Origin: Leptonema sp964619535
GTDB lineage: Bacteria; Spirochaetota; Leptospiria; Leptospirales; Leptonemataceae
Reading direction: 5' to 3'
Assembly (NCBI GenBank): GCA_964619535.1
Contig: CAZUEX010000024.1
Coordinates: 1-19,860, forward strand
Length of the DNA: 19,860 nt
The first letter of the stretch is position 1; the number at the start of each line of letters is the position of its first letter. Positions 7,636 to 14,236 of this stretch are shown here, one piece after another. The translations under genes and the position numbers were made by a program. The notes beneath the pieces are model-generated. The model ran no database searches. It saw nothing but the letters and a program-made list of their open reading frames with translations, and was not told where the DNA came from.

Positions 7636-7659
7636 AACAGGAATCGGCAGGGCTCCGCC

Positions 7660-8118
7660 ATGAATACAGCAAACATTGTATCGCATCCGATCCTGCTACG
7701 CAGGCATTTTCGTCGTTACCTGCTGTATCTCGGTGGCGGAGCTGCCTTTCAGGCTTCGTGGGCCCTGATCTGCCTGTTGCTGGTTCATATCCATCCCCTT
7801 ATGGACCAGCTGCTCCCGGAAACAGAAGGCTGGACCTTTAAAACCATCGTCACGGTCTATTCCCTCTTCAGCCTTACACAGGCCTTCTACATACTGCTGA
7901 CCATTCTCATGGCCTACTTTCTGAACAGCAGGGTGTGGTTCTATACAGGGCTTCTCTTTTCTGCACTGCCCGGACTCATCCCTTCTCTTGTACAGATACC
8001 GCTTGCGCTCTTCCTGTGGCTTGAGGTGCGAAGGGAAGAGTGGGATCATTTTTTTTCGCGTTTTGACGACGTAAGACGCATGAAAGGATTGACGGACAGG
8101 CATCATACACAACTCTGA
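7660..8118 (+). CDS. Small multi-pass membrane protein of unknown function
   Basis: I do not recognise the family. The 152 residues contain hydrophobic stretches at about 19-45, 64-90 and 92-122, predicting three or four membrane helices, and a charged C-terminal tail (EVRREEWDHFF onwards). It starts 24 bases after the ADC-like gene with CAGGG about 8 bases before the ATG, so the two are probably co-transcribed. The base composition looks like that of its neighbours. tRNA-Asp begins 12 bases after its stop. Confidence 0.7.
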   Translation: MNTANIVSHPILLRRHFRRYLLYLGGGAAFQASWALICLLLVHIHPLMDQLLPETEGWTFKTIVTVYSLFSLTQAFYILLTILMAYFLNSRVWFYTGLLFSALPGLIPSLVQIPLALFLWLEVRREEWDHFFSRFDDVRRMKGLTDRHHTQL

Positions 8119-8130
8119 CTCAGGAGTTTC

Positions 8131-8207
8131 GGGGTAGTAGCTCAGTCGGTTAGAGTGCTGGTCTGTCACACCGGAGGTCGCGGGTTCAAGTCCCGTCTAC
8201 CCCGCCA
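8131..8207 (+). tRNA. tRNA-Asp (GTC), CCA encoded
   Basis: A full cloverleaf can be drawn. The acceptor GGGGTAG (8131-8137) pairs with CTACCCC (8197-8203), with discriminator G and encoded CCA at 8205-8207. The anticodon stem CTGGT (8158-8162) pairs with ACCGG (8170-8174) around loop CTGTCAC, giving anticodon GTC at 8165-8167. The T arm has GGTTCAA. No convincing promoter is visible upstream, so it may be read from the gene before it. Confidence 0.96.
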
Positions 8208-8269
8208 ACTCTCTTCAACAGGCATCATAAACACTTGCCGTCCCTTTTGATTTCCCCTTATCTACCTGT

Positions 8270-8977
8270 ATGCAACTTCCAGAAAAGGCTGTTCTATATG
8301 CCGGTGATCCCATGTGCTCCTGGTGTTACGGCTTCTCGCCCGTTCTGCAGCAGGCCATGAACGAGTATGATTCCCTGCCCTTTATTCCCATTATGGGTGG
8401 TATGCGTCCGGCTGCACTTGCAGAAGATATGGATGACCGCATGAGTCGCTTTCTTCTGCACCACTGGAAGCAGGTTGAGAAGGCTACAGGCAGACCTTTT
8501 GATTACAGTATTCTTTCGCGAAGAGATTTCCAGTATAACACAGAACCATCCTGCCGCGCTGTTGTGGCCGTGCGCGAAATGGAGCCCAGCCGTGCCTTTC
8601 CGTATTTCTTTGCACTGCAGAGTGCCTTTTACGCCGAAGGCAGAAATCCAACCGACGAACAGACCTTTGCCGATATCGCAGAAAAGACTGGCATCGATCG
8701 CACAGCCTTTTTGACGGCCTACCACTCTGAAGAAGTAGGCTATGAGATGCGGCAGGATTATCAACTCTGTCAGGGACTGCAGGTTACAGGCTTTCCATCG
8801 ATGCTGTATCTCGAAGGGAATGTAGCCTGGCCGATCAGCCGCGGCTTTCGCGAACTCGAAGACCTTCGCAAGGCCATCGATCATACGTTGAATGCGGCAA
8901 GCAATGCGGCCAAACAAAACAGTGAGCCCGCCGGTGAAGGGCAGACATGCTCCGTGGACGGTTCAAACTGCACCTGA
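8270..8977 (+). CDS. Cytoplasmic DsbA-family thioredoxin-fold protein (predicted protein-disulfide isomerase)
   Basis: The 235-residue protein has the DsbA/FrnE-like layout: a CSWC active site (Cys16, Cys19) in DPMCSWCYGF, an inserted helical domain, and the cis-proline loop TGFPSML (Pro176). No signal peptide is present, so it should act in the cytoplasm, unlike true DsbA. Relatives include predicted disulfide isomerases and SpxH-type adaptor proteins; I cannot choose between these roles. The C-terminal tail adds a CSVDGSNC motif (Cys227, Cys234) that could form a second redox pair or bind metal. No ribosome binding site is visible before the ATG at 8270; the preceding 20 bases are pyrimidine-rich, so the transcript could be leaderless. 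Confidence 0.82.
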   Translation: MQLPEKAVLYAGDPMCSWCYGFSPVLQQAMNEYDSLPFIPIMGGMRPAALAEDMDDRMSRFLLHHWKQVEKATGRPFDYSILSRRDFQYNTEPSCRAVVAVREMEPSRAFPYFFALQSAFYAEGRNPTDEQTFADIAEKTGIDRTAFLTAYHSEEVGYEMRQDYQLCQGLQVTGFPSMLYLEGNVAWPISRGFRELEDLRKAIDHTLNAASNAAKQNSEPAGEGQTCSVDGSNCT

Positions 8978-9038
8978 ATCGGCGGCCAGGCTAACGTTGC
9001 GGCTTACTGTAAGAGACTAAAACCGAAGGGTTCTTCAA

Positions 9039-9108
9039 GGATAGAACCAACAGGATAAAGTCAACGCGATAAAACCAAGGGGATTAAAGCCAGGGTATAA
9101 AAAAAAGG
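9039..9108. repeat. Degenerate 14-bp tandem repeat, about five units
   Basis: Units start at 9039, 9053, 9067, 9081 and 9095, an exact 14-base spacing. They read GGATAGAACCAACA, GGATAAAGTCAACG, CGATAAAACCAAGG, GGATTAAAGCCAGG and GTATAAAAAAAAGG. The consensus is close to GGATAAAACCAAGG. A further out-of-phase match (GACTAAAACCGAAG) lies at 9015-9028. The array fills the gap between the DsbA-family stop and the terminator stem. 14 is not a multiple of three and no gene covers it. Function is unknown. Confidence 0.7.
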
Positions 9109-9128
9109 CCCGAAGGCCTTTCTTGTTT
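9101..9128. terminator. Bidirectional rho-independent terminator
   Basis: AAAGGCC (9104-9110) and GGCCTTT (9115-9121) form a perfect 7-bp stem. On the minus strand the loop is TTCG and the stem runs into at least eight T, an excellent terminator for the tRNA-Lys/tRNA-Glu transcript. On the plus strand the stem is followed by TTTCTTGTTTT and would also end the DsbA-family transcript. Confidence 0.88.
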
Positions 9129-9145
9129 TCGTTCTATAATTCCAG

Positions 9146-9217
9146 TACCCCGTAGGGGAATCGAACCCCTGTTGCTGGAATGAAAATCCAGAGTCCTGAC
9201 CTCTAGACGAACGGGGC
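9146..9217 (-). tRNA. tRNA-Glu (TTC), CCA not encoded
   Basis: Read on the minus strand, the acceptor GCCCCGT pairs with ACGGGGT (one G-U), with discriminator A. The anticodon loop ATTTTCATT holds TTC (Glu), and the T arm has GGTTCGATTCC. The bases after the discriminator are CTG, so CCA must be added by the nucleotidyltransferase. It lies 10 bases after tRNA-Lys and is followed by the terminator at 9104-9121, which suggests a two-tRNA transcript. Confidence 0.95.
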
Positions 9218-9227
9218 ATTTAAACCC

Positions 9228-9300
9228 TGAGTCGACCGGGGCTCGAACCCGGGACCCTCTCCTTAAAAGGGAGATGCTCTACCAACTGAGCTATCGACTC
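9228..9300 (-). tRNA. tRNA-Lys (TTT), CCA not encoded
   Basis: Read on the minus strand, the acceptor GAGTCGA pairs perfectly with TCGACTC, with discriminator A. The D arm is AGCTCAGTTGGTAGAGC, the anticodon loop carries TTT (Lys) in CCCTTTTAAGG, and the T arm has GGGTTCGAGCCC. The bases after the discriminator are GGG, not CCA. It is the first tRNA of the Lys-Glu pair. Confidence 0.95.
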
Positions 9301-9312
9301 TTTACGTGAGCT

Positions 9313-9340
9313 ATGATTTTGCAGACAGGCATCCGGTCAA
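9313..9340 (-). promoter_or_regulatory. Candidate promoter of the tRNA-Lys/tRNA-Glu transcript
   Basis: On the minus strand TTGACC (9340-9335) and AATCAT (9318-9313) are 16 bases apart and match five of six and four of six consensus bases. The expected start would fall about 5-8 bases before tRNA-Lys. It lies directly after the cheW stop. Confidence 0.35.
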
Positions 9341-9347
9341 ACCAAAT

Positions 9348-9842
9348 TCATGTTTTTCCTACACCCGGCAGCGAAAAAAGTTCATGCAGCTCCTCTACAG
9401 AGAAGAGGTGGTCGAGATTCATCAGCACAACAAAGCGATCCTTCAACTTACCAATACCGGCAATGAATCGAGTATGGACGGACTTCACTGCAGGCGGTCC
9501 CTGATCGATATCTTCTGCGCGAAAGGGAACAACACTCGAAACACGATCCACGGCAAGGCCTACCCGCCGCTTCTCTACCTCGATAATAATGGCACGTTCC
9601 GGAGCCGCTGAACCGGACTCGGCAAGTCCCAGCTTGGCTTTCAGATCAATAATGGGAATGACCTTTCCGCGAATATCCATCATTCCCAGGAAATATGAAC
9701 GCGAATGAGGTACGGGAATGATGCTTTCAATGCGCACAATCTCATGCACCTTGAAGACCTCAAGACCGTATTCTTCATCATTCATCATGAAGATTACGAA
9801 TTTGTTGTCGGGTTGTGCCCCTTTCGATACAGGTTCGACCAT
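9348..9842 (-). CDS. cheW: Chemotaxis coupling protein CheW
   Basis: The 164-residue product is a complete CheW-like domain. It has the opening FVIFMMNDEEYGLEVFKVHEIV (residues 15-36), the RGKVIPIIDLKAKLGL segment (58-73), VGLAVDRVSSVV (94-105) and the C-terminal KDRFVVLMNLDHLFS. CheW is the cytoplasmic adaptor that joins the kinase CheA to methyl-accepting receptors. GGGGAA precedes the ATG at 9842 by about 8 bases. It stands alone, with no cheA or receptor beside it, as is common for extra cheW copies in spirochaetes. Confidence 0.93.
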   Translation of the reverse strand: MVEPVSKGAQPDNKFVIFMMNDEEYGLEVFKVHEIVRIESIIPVPHSRSYFLGMMDIRGKVIPIIDLKAKLGLAESGSAAPERAIIIEVEKRRVGLAVDRVSSVVPFRAEDIDQGPPAVKSVHTRFIAGIGKLKDRFVVLMNLDHLFSVEELHELFSLPGVGKT

Positions 9843-9913
9843 AACTCATTCCCCGCAAAGATCGAAAGCCGGTAAAGTTTTTTTCTAAGGCGGCCGGATT
9901 TTCAGGACACTCA

Positions 9914-9936
9914 AAAGAGGCCAGAAGGCCTCTCCT
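9914..9936. terminator. Rho-independent terminator after the patatin gene
   Basis: AGAGGCC (9916-9922) and GGCCTCT (9927-9933) make a perfect 7-bp stem with a 4-base loop. On the minus strand it follows the patatin stop (9938-9940) within a few bases and continues into TTTTG, so it likely ends the aminotransferase-acyltransferase-patatin operon. Confidence 0.8.
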
Positions 9937-9937
9937 T

Positions 9938-10897
9938 TCAGGCCCTGCTCTGGCTCAGGACCTTTCTCGAAGCACGTCGTCTGCTCTTGCGTCCGGACTT
10001 CTTAAAGTGTTGAAGAAGCATATGGGCCGCTCGCTCTCCGGCCTCCACTCCCAGGGCCACGGTTTTCTCGAGCTTTTCCTGGTTTGTCGTAACAAGGCCT
10101 ACAGGCAGGCGCTCTTCAGGCGCTATCGTATGGATGGTGACGCCGTTTGGCGGAGAAGAGGCCACAGAACGGGCCAGGTTAAAGTGGTGATGATGCCAGC
10201 GCCTCATCATCTTTGCCATCTTCCAGTCTCGAGGGAACGAAACCATACCGGTCAGAAAACTGAACGGTAGCGAGGAACTCCACGAAGGAGAGTTCATCAC
10301 CACGGTAATATCTCTGTAACCGGCCTCGATCAGGTCATTGACCGGCAGGGGATTGAGGAGGGCTGCGTCCGAGCAAAGCCTGCCTTCTACGTCATGTCTG
10401 CCTCGTGTGGCTATCGGAAGCGCTGTAGCGGCCTTCAGTAAAGGAAAGATGTTCGAGGAGGTTGCACGCACGTATTCCAGCGTGCGGCTACGCAGGTTGG
10501 TCACCGCAACACGGAATTCAGGCAGACCATATTGCTCGAAATTCTGTGCCTGCAGCGGATACTTTTCGGCAAACAGATAATCGATCAGATAGCGCTGATC
10601 GAGGAAGGTGCGCCCCTTAAGGGGATTAAAGACCGAAATGAGGCGATTCCCTGCCAGCTCATGCCTCCAGATGGACAGCGTATGGTCGCCCGTAACAGGC
10701 TCGGGCTCCGGAGTCGATGCATAGTAGGCCGCACAGCAGGCACCCGAAGATACGGCTACAATCATATCGAAATGCTGTGCCGGAAGGATGCAGTTCATCG
10801 AGTACAGTACCCCACCGGCAAAGGCCCCTTTCATGCCACCGCCCTCTACAAGCAGGGCCCTTTTGTTTCCTCTGGCTTCTGGAAGACGACGATTCAT
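9938..10897 (-). CDS. Patatin-like phospholipase
   Basis: The 319-residue protein has the patatin order of motifs: the glycine-rich oxyanion loop GGGMKG (19-24), the nucleophile elbow AVSSG (48-52) with Ser50, and the catalytic aspartate at Asp177 in SDAALLNPLPV. Patatins hydrolyse acyl chains from lipids with a Ser-Asp dyad. Two motifs deviate: the elbow has Ala instead of the first Gly of GxSxG, and the Asp motif is DAA instead of DGG/DGA. The dyad itself is intact. There is no signal peptide; a very basic tail (KKSGRKSRRRASRK) could bind membrane or nucleic acid. The start overlaps the acyltransferase stop by 4 bases (ATGA), so the two genes are translationally coupled. Confidence 0.85.
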   Translation of the reverse strand: MNRRLPEARGNKRALLVEGGGMKGAFAGGVLYSMNCILPAQHFDMIVAVSSGACCAAYYASTPEPEPVTGDHTLSIWRHELAGNRLISVFNPLKGRTFLDQRYLIDYLFAEKYPLQAQNFEQYGLPEFRVAVTNLRSRTLEYVRATSSNIFPLLKAATALPIATRGRHDVEGRLCSDAALLNPLPVNDLIEAGYRDITVVMNSPSWSSSLPFSFLTGMVSFPRDWKMAKMMRRWHHHHFNLARSVASSPPNGVTIHTIAPEERLPVGLVTTNQEKLEKTVALGVEAGERAAHMLLQHFKKSGRKSRRRASRKVLSQSRA

Positions 10898-11664
10898 ACG
10901 GCCTTCTCACTTCTGGAATACGGATAGGTCAGGTTTGTCAGTCTTGCAATCTCCTGCATACATTCATGCAGGAACTCTTCTGGATCGTGTTCAGCAGTAA
11001 AGTGCCGTACCGGGCCAGCCCGCAGAATGAACCGGGTGCGACGAAACCATCCACGCGGCTGGTATTCAAGGCCAAGACAGAGAACAGGCAGCGGTTTTTC
11101 GGGCTTGCCTGCAACAAAACGAAACGCTCCGGCCCTGCCCTGTCCCATGGCATAGGGAACGGTCGTCTGCTCGGGAAAGATCACAAGCATATTTCCCTGG
11201 TGCAGCATCTTGCGTCCATGCAGCAGATGCTTCTTGCTCTTGCGTGGGTCCTTTCGGTTCAGGGGGATTCCGCCGCAGCGCAGAAAATAATTGAAGAAGA
11301 TGGGCTTTGCCAGGGTGTCTTTCATCACACACCAGACGTTCCAGCGCCTTCGAAACAGGCCATGGGCCAGGCCCAGAGGGATGTCATCGACCCGCTGATG
11401 CTTTGCCAGCACGAGCACACTGCCGTCTGTGGGGATGTTTTCCAGGCCATAGGCCTCCGCCCTGTAGAAAAGCTTGCTGTACAGTCGACCGAACCAGTCA
11501 AGGGAGCGTCGAACAAGCTGTGAGGATCCTGGATGCAGGCCTGGCTCAGCGTCAGGTCGTATGCGGCGTTTGCGAACATTGCCAGACCGACCTCTGCGGC
11601 CGGTCTGCTGCCCTGTTCGGTCCATGCCCGAGCTTTGAACGGTTGATGATTGAATGGAGTTCAT
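10894..11664 (-). CDS. PlsC-type 1-acyl-sn-glycerol-3-phosphate acyltransferase family protein
   Basis: The 256-residue product has the acyltransferase HX4D motif (His89 to Asp94 in KHQRVDDIP), the substrate block GGIPLNRKD (131-139) and the third block FPEQTTV (163-169), where PlsC proteins usually read FPEGTRS. The family transfers an acyl chain to lysophosphatidate or a related lipid at the cytoplasmic membrane. The FPEQTT change suggests a substrate other than plain lysophosphatidate. The N-terminal 45 residues are basic and low in complexity, and the start is uncertain: ATG at 11664 or 11625, neither with a clear ribosome site. It lies 56 bases after the aminotransferase gene and overlaps the patatin gene by 4 bases. 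Confidence 0.8.
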   Translation of the reverse strand: MNSIQSSTVQSSGMDRTGQQTGRRGRSGNVRKRRIRPDAEPGLHPGSSQLVRRSLDWFGRLYSKLFYRAEAYGLENIPTDGSVLVLAKHQRVDDIPLGLAHGLFRRRWNVWCVMKDTLAKPIFFNYFLRCGGIPLNRKDPRKSKKHLLHGRKMLHQGNMLVIFPEQTTVPYAMGQGRAGAFRFVAGKPEKPLPVLCLGLEYQPRGWFRRTRFILRAGPVRHFTAEHDPEEFLHECMQEIARLTNLTYPYSRSEKAV

Positions 11665-11720
11665 TAACGGATACGAACCCGCCAGGGAACTCCGGTTGCA
11701 AAAAAATGGTCCGGCAGCCC

Positions 11721-12830
11721 TCAGCGGGCCTTACGACATTGCCCGAGGACCTCTTCCTGCTCTTCCTCTGTCATATAAGGGAACAGAGGCAGGTTCAGAA
11801 CGGAGGCGCTGATAGTACGGGCCACATCGCCACCAACCCTGCCTTTCAGGTGATTTTCGGCGCCTTTCTGGTCCGAAATCGCCCCCGGATAGACGATGCC
11901 AAAGCCGATGCCGGCCGACTTCAGATGGGCCTCTACAGAGGCACGGCTGGCCGGATCATGCAGTGTCACATTCAGATAGCCATTTTCCTGGATGCCTGCC
12001 GGTGGAAGAACACACTTCCAGCCGATCTCGGGAAGCGCTTCATGATAACGGGCTGCAATGCGTCGTCTGCTTGCAAGGCGTGCGGCAAAATGGGGATGAC
12101 TGAGATTCAGGTAGGCCGCCTGGAAGGCATCCATCCGGGAATTCCAGCCCACACTGCCGTGGGCATAGTGTTGCTCACGGCCGTGATTGCCAAGAGAGCG
12201 AACCTTCTGCGCCAGGGCTTCATCATCGGTGAGCACGGCCCCACCGTCCCCGGCAGCGCCAAAGGTCTTTGCCGGATAAAAGCTGATCGTAGAGATATGG
12301 GCTCCGGCATAGATAGGTGATCCGTTTACCTGTACGCCATAGCACTGAGCCCCATCCTCAACCAGGGGGATGCCCTTTTCCCGGCAGAAGGTCCGGAAGT
12401 CATTGAGCTGTGCACTGGCCCAGCCATACAGATGCACCAGCACCGCAGCGGCGGGCCTGTACTGCTCAACGGCCTTTACAAAAAGCGAGTAGTCCATCTG
12501 CAGATCTTCGGCAGACACATCCACCGTTACGGGTTGTCCTCCCGTATTGACCACCGCTTCAAACGTTGCCCAGAATGTAAGATCAGGTATGAGAACGGTA
12601 TCGCCAGGCTTTACACCGACGGCGCGCAGGGCAAGCTGCAGGGCATCCGTACCGTTTGCACAGCCAACGGCATACCTTACCTGATTTTCCTGACAGAGCA
12701 TTTCTTCGAGGCTCTGTACCTCTGCGCCACCGACAAAGGAGGTGTTAGCAGTAAGAGTGCGTACCTTTTCAGCGAAACTATCGACAAAACCGTCTTCAAA
12801 TCGCTTCAGGTCGATAAAAGGAACTGTCAT
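11721..12830 (-). CDS. DegT/DnrJ/EryC1/StrS-family PLP aminotransferase
   Basis: The 369-residue product is a full-length sugar aminotransferase of the DegT family. GTDAL (60-64) binds the cofactor phosphate, VEDGAQ (157-162) holds the aspartate that pairs with the pyridine nitrogen, and Lys188 in SFYPAKTFGAAGDGG forms the Schiff base. Such enzymes aminate nucleotide-linked keto-sugars for LPS, O-antigen or other glycans; a few are dehydratases, but those replace the lysine. No other sugar-nucleotide genes are next to it. Downstream are acyltransferase and patatin genes, so a glycolipid route is possible but unproven. No strong ribosome site precedes the ATG at 12830. Confidence 0.9.
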   Translation of the reverse strand: MTVPFIDLKRFEDGFVDSFAEKVRTLTANTSFVGGAEVQSLEEMLCQENQVRYAVGCANGTDALQLALRAVGVKPGDTVLIPDLTFWATFEAVVNTGGQPVTVDVSAEDLQMDYSLFVKAVEQYRPAAAVLVHLYGWASAQLNDFRTFCREKGIPLVEDGAQCYGVQVNGSPIYAGAHISTISFYPAKTFGAAGDGGAVLTDDEALAQKVRSLGNHGREQHYAHGSVGWNSRMDAFQAAYLNLSHPHFAARLASRRRIAARYHEALPEIGWKCVLPPAGIQENGYLNVTLHDPASRASVEAHLKSAGIGFGIVYPGAISDQKGAENHLKGRVGGDVARTISASVLNLPLFPYMTEEEQEEVLGQCRKAR

Positions 12831-12937
12831 AGATGACGAAAAACCGCCGCATGCAACACCGGCAAGCCAATTCCCCGGCAGGCCTGATGCACAGTTTTCT
12901 CGCTATCTTAGCAAGATTTTGAGAATATTGTTTTCAA

Positions 12938-12963
12938 CCTTTTGGCGTTTATTGCGTCAAAGG
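12938..12963 (+). promoter_or_regulatory. Hairpin upstream of the DUF4189-like gene
   Basis: CCTTTTGGCG (12938-12947) pairs with CGTCAAAGG (12955-12963) with one bulged T and one G-U, around a 7-base loop. Just upstream TTGAGAA (12919-12925) and TTTTCAA (12931-12937) form an inverted repeat with one mismatch. Both lie in the 163-base divergent gap and could be operator or 5' leader structure. I find no clear promoter hexamers. Confidence 0.4.
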
Positions 12964-12993
12964 CAGTATGGTGGAACACCTGATGAGGTTTAT

Positions 12994-13359
12994 ATGAAGA
13001 ACAAAACCAAACTTATCCTGACTTTCATGGCTGTAGTAGCCTTTCCGGCAGCCTTACTGGCCGATGCCGCGATCTATTTCTGTGAAAAGACCGGTTCTTA
13101 TGGTGCTGCCTGGGGAGGTCCCATCGATGGCGTATCAGCGGAGGCCCTGCGTCAGTGCCAGTCCTCTGGCGGAACGGCCTGCGAAGAACTTGTGGCCTGT
13201 GAAGGGAAGGGCTATGGAGCGATTGCTGTGAGCACCAATGCTGTGCTCGGTGCGTCCTGTGGTTATGAAAGCCAGCGTGAGGCGAATAAAGCGGCCCTCA
13301 TTTCCTGCATCCAATCCGATGGGGATGGCTGCACTGTAAAACATACCTGGAACGGTTGA
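12994..13359 (+). CDS. Secreted cysteine-rich DUF4189-like protein
   Basis: The 121-residue product starts with a clear signal peptide (basic MKNKTK, hydrophobic core to residue 21, likely cleavage near LLADA-A). The mature part holds seven cysteines (30, 55, 63, 69, 89, 105, 113) and the segment GYGAIAVSTNAVLGASCGY followed by EANKAALISC, which matches the pattern of DUF4189 proteins. The first half (YGAAWGG...EALRQC) looks like a diverged second copy of the same unit. I chose the ATG at 12994 because GAGG lies 7 bases before it and the signal peptide then begins properly; the frame is open further upstream without sense. The role is unknown; it is probably periplasmic or surface-exposed, with disulfides. 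It stands alone on its strand. Confidence 0.75.
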   Translation: MKNKTKLILTFMAVVAFPAALLADAAIYFCEKTGSYGAAWGGPIDGVSAEALRQCQSSGGTACEELVACEGKGYGAIAVSTNAVLGASCGYESQREANKAALISCIQSDGDGCTVKHTWNG

Positions 13360-13435
13360 GGCCTGAGGTCACAGAGATTTTCCGTTCTATTCCGTCCTGA
13401 TAAAACGAGGAATCGTCTGTCGTCAGCCCGGCTTC

Positions 13436-13798
13436 TTAATAGGAATCCAGGGCTGCGTCAATGCTGGAATACACGACCAGACCGTCGGGTAGTTCCATCA
13501 GAGAAAAGACCTTGTTCAAGAATGGATGAAGGCCGCCGATACAGACGCGGCCTTTTTTTTCCGCTGCTTTGTAGAACAGGGTGAAGATGATAGCCACCCC
13601 CGTAGAATTCACGTAATCCAGCTTCGAAAGATCGATCACAATGTTGAAGACCCCATCGTCGAATATCTGCAGAAAACGACGATTCAGCTCATAAGAGTTG
13701 GAATTTGTAATCTTACCCTCGAAGGAAACAACCTTAACGTCGGACTTCTTCGAGCCCAGTTCGCTAATCTTCAGATCCTTCAATTCGATTGTTTCCAT
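13436..13798 (-). CDS. STAS-domain protein, anti-sigma factor antagonist type
   Basis: The 120-residue protein is a single STAS domain. It has the beta-strand VKVVSFEGKI (21-30) and the central IVIDLSKLDYVNSTGVAII (53-71). Ser65-Thr66 in NSTG align with the DS(S/T)G phosphorylation site of SpoIIAA/RsbV, with Asn for the usual Asp before it. Such proteins switch partner proteins through phosphorylation of this serine by an anti-sigma kinase. No kinase or sigma gene is in the window, so the partner is unknown. It follows the 141-residue unknown gene after 12 bases and probably belongs to the hom transcript. Confidence 0.88.
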   Translation of the reverse strand: METIELKDLKISELGSKKSDVKVVSFEGKITNSNSYELNRRFLQIFDDGVFNIVIDLSKLDYVNSTGVAIIFTLFYKAAEKKGRVCIGGLHPFLNKVFSLMELPDGLVVYSSIDAALDSY

Positions 13799-13810
13799 AG
13801 CGTCCGTACC

Positions 13811-14236
13811 TTATTGGTCAATTAACAGCAGGGCGTCCTCGTCGCCGAAGACAAAGCCTTCGATCCGCCCGCGCAAAAAGTCCTCGAGGACTCCTCGCGT
13901 CTCCACCCTGCCTGAGTAACTCATATACATCTTACGATGATCGGGTTTTCTCTTCAGAGGCACCTTTCGTATGGAAACAGCAGAGCATCGTTCTGCAATA
14001 TCTTCAACGGAATCAAAGACTTCAAAGTGAGAACGAAGCTCGCCCTCAAGCTGAGGATCTGCAAGCATCAGATACGCTCGGCCGACATCTTTCTGGATCA
14101 GATCGAGCAGTATACCGTTCAATTCATAGGTAAGCAGACGATCACGACCCGGAAGCTCGAGAAACAGATCACCGTGCCTTTGATAGTCTGGCAATGTATG
14201 AGCTGCTATACGAAATGCCGGTTTAGAGAGAAGCAT
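13811..14236 (-). CDS. Unknown 141-residue protein overlapping hom
   Basis: I do not recognise the family. The start is well supported: GGAGGA lies 8 bases before the ATG at 14236, inside the last codons of hom, and the first 14 bases overlap the hom 3' end. The protein is soluble, without signal peptide or membrane helix, and mixed in charge. An N-terminal part (to about residue 85) is acidic and leucine-rich and a C-terminal part (90-141) starts with a basic RKVPLKRKPDHRK stretch. It is followed after 12 bases by the STAS gene, so a functional link to the STAS protein is likelier than to homoserine metabolism. This is inference from spacing only. Confidence 0.8.
   Translation of the reverse strand: MLLSKPAFRIAAHTLPDYQRHGDLFLELPGRDRLLTYELNGILLDLIQKDVGRAYLMLADPQLEGELRSHFEVFDSVEDIAERCSAVSIRKVPLKRKPDHRKMYMSYSGRVETRGVLEDFLRGRIEGFVFGDEDALLLIDQ

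Noticed and set aside
9871..9897. Sigma-28-like element (TAAAGTTT followed by a GCCGGAT-like box) near cheW
   Set aside because: It points away from cheW, toward the end of the patatin gene, so it cannot drive a gene here; the likeness is probably chance.
10717..11523. Plus-strand open frame of 268 codons opposite patatin and acyltransferase
   Set aside because: It is antisense to genes with clear catalytic motifs; the translation has no recognisable domain.
11307..12320. Plus-strand open frame of 337 codons across the acyltransferase and aminotransferase genes
   Set aside because: It is antisense to two well-supported genes and its translation has no family features.
12742..12993. Upstream extension of the DUF4189-like gene to 12742
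   Set aside because: It overlaps the divergent aminotransferase gene, reads as non-coding text and would bury the signal peptide.
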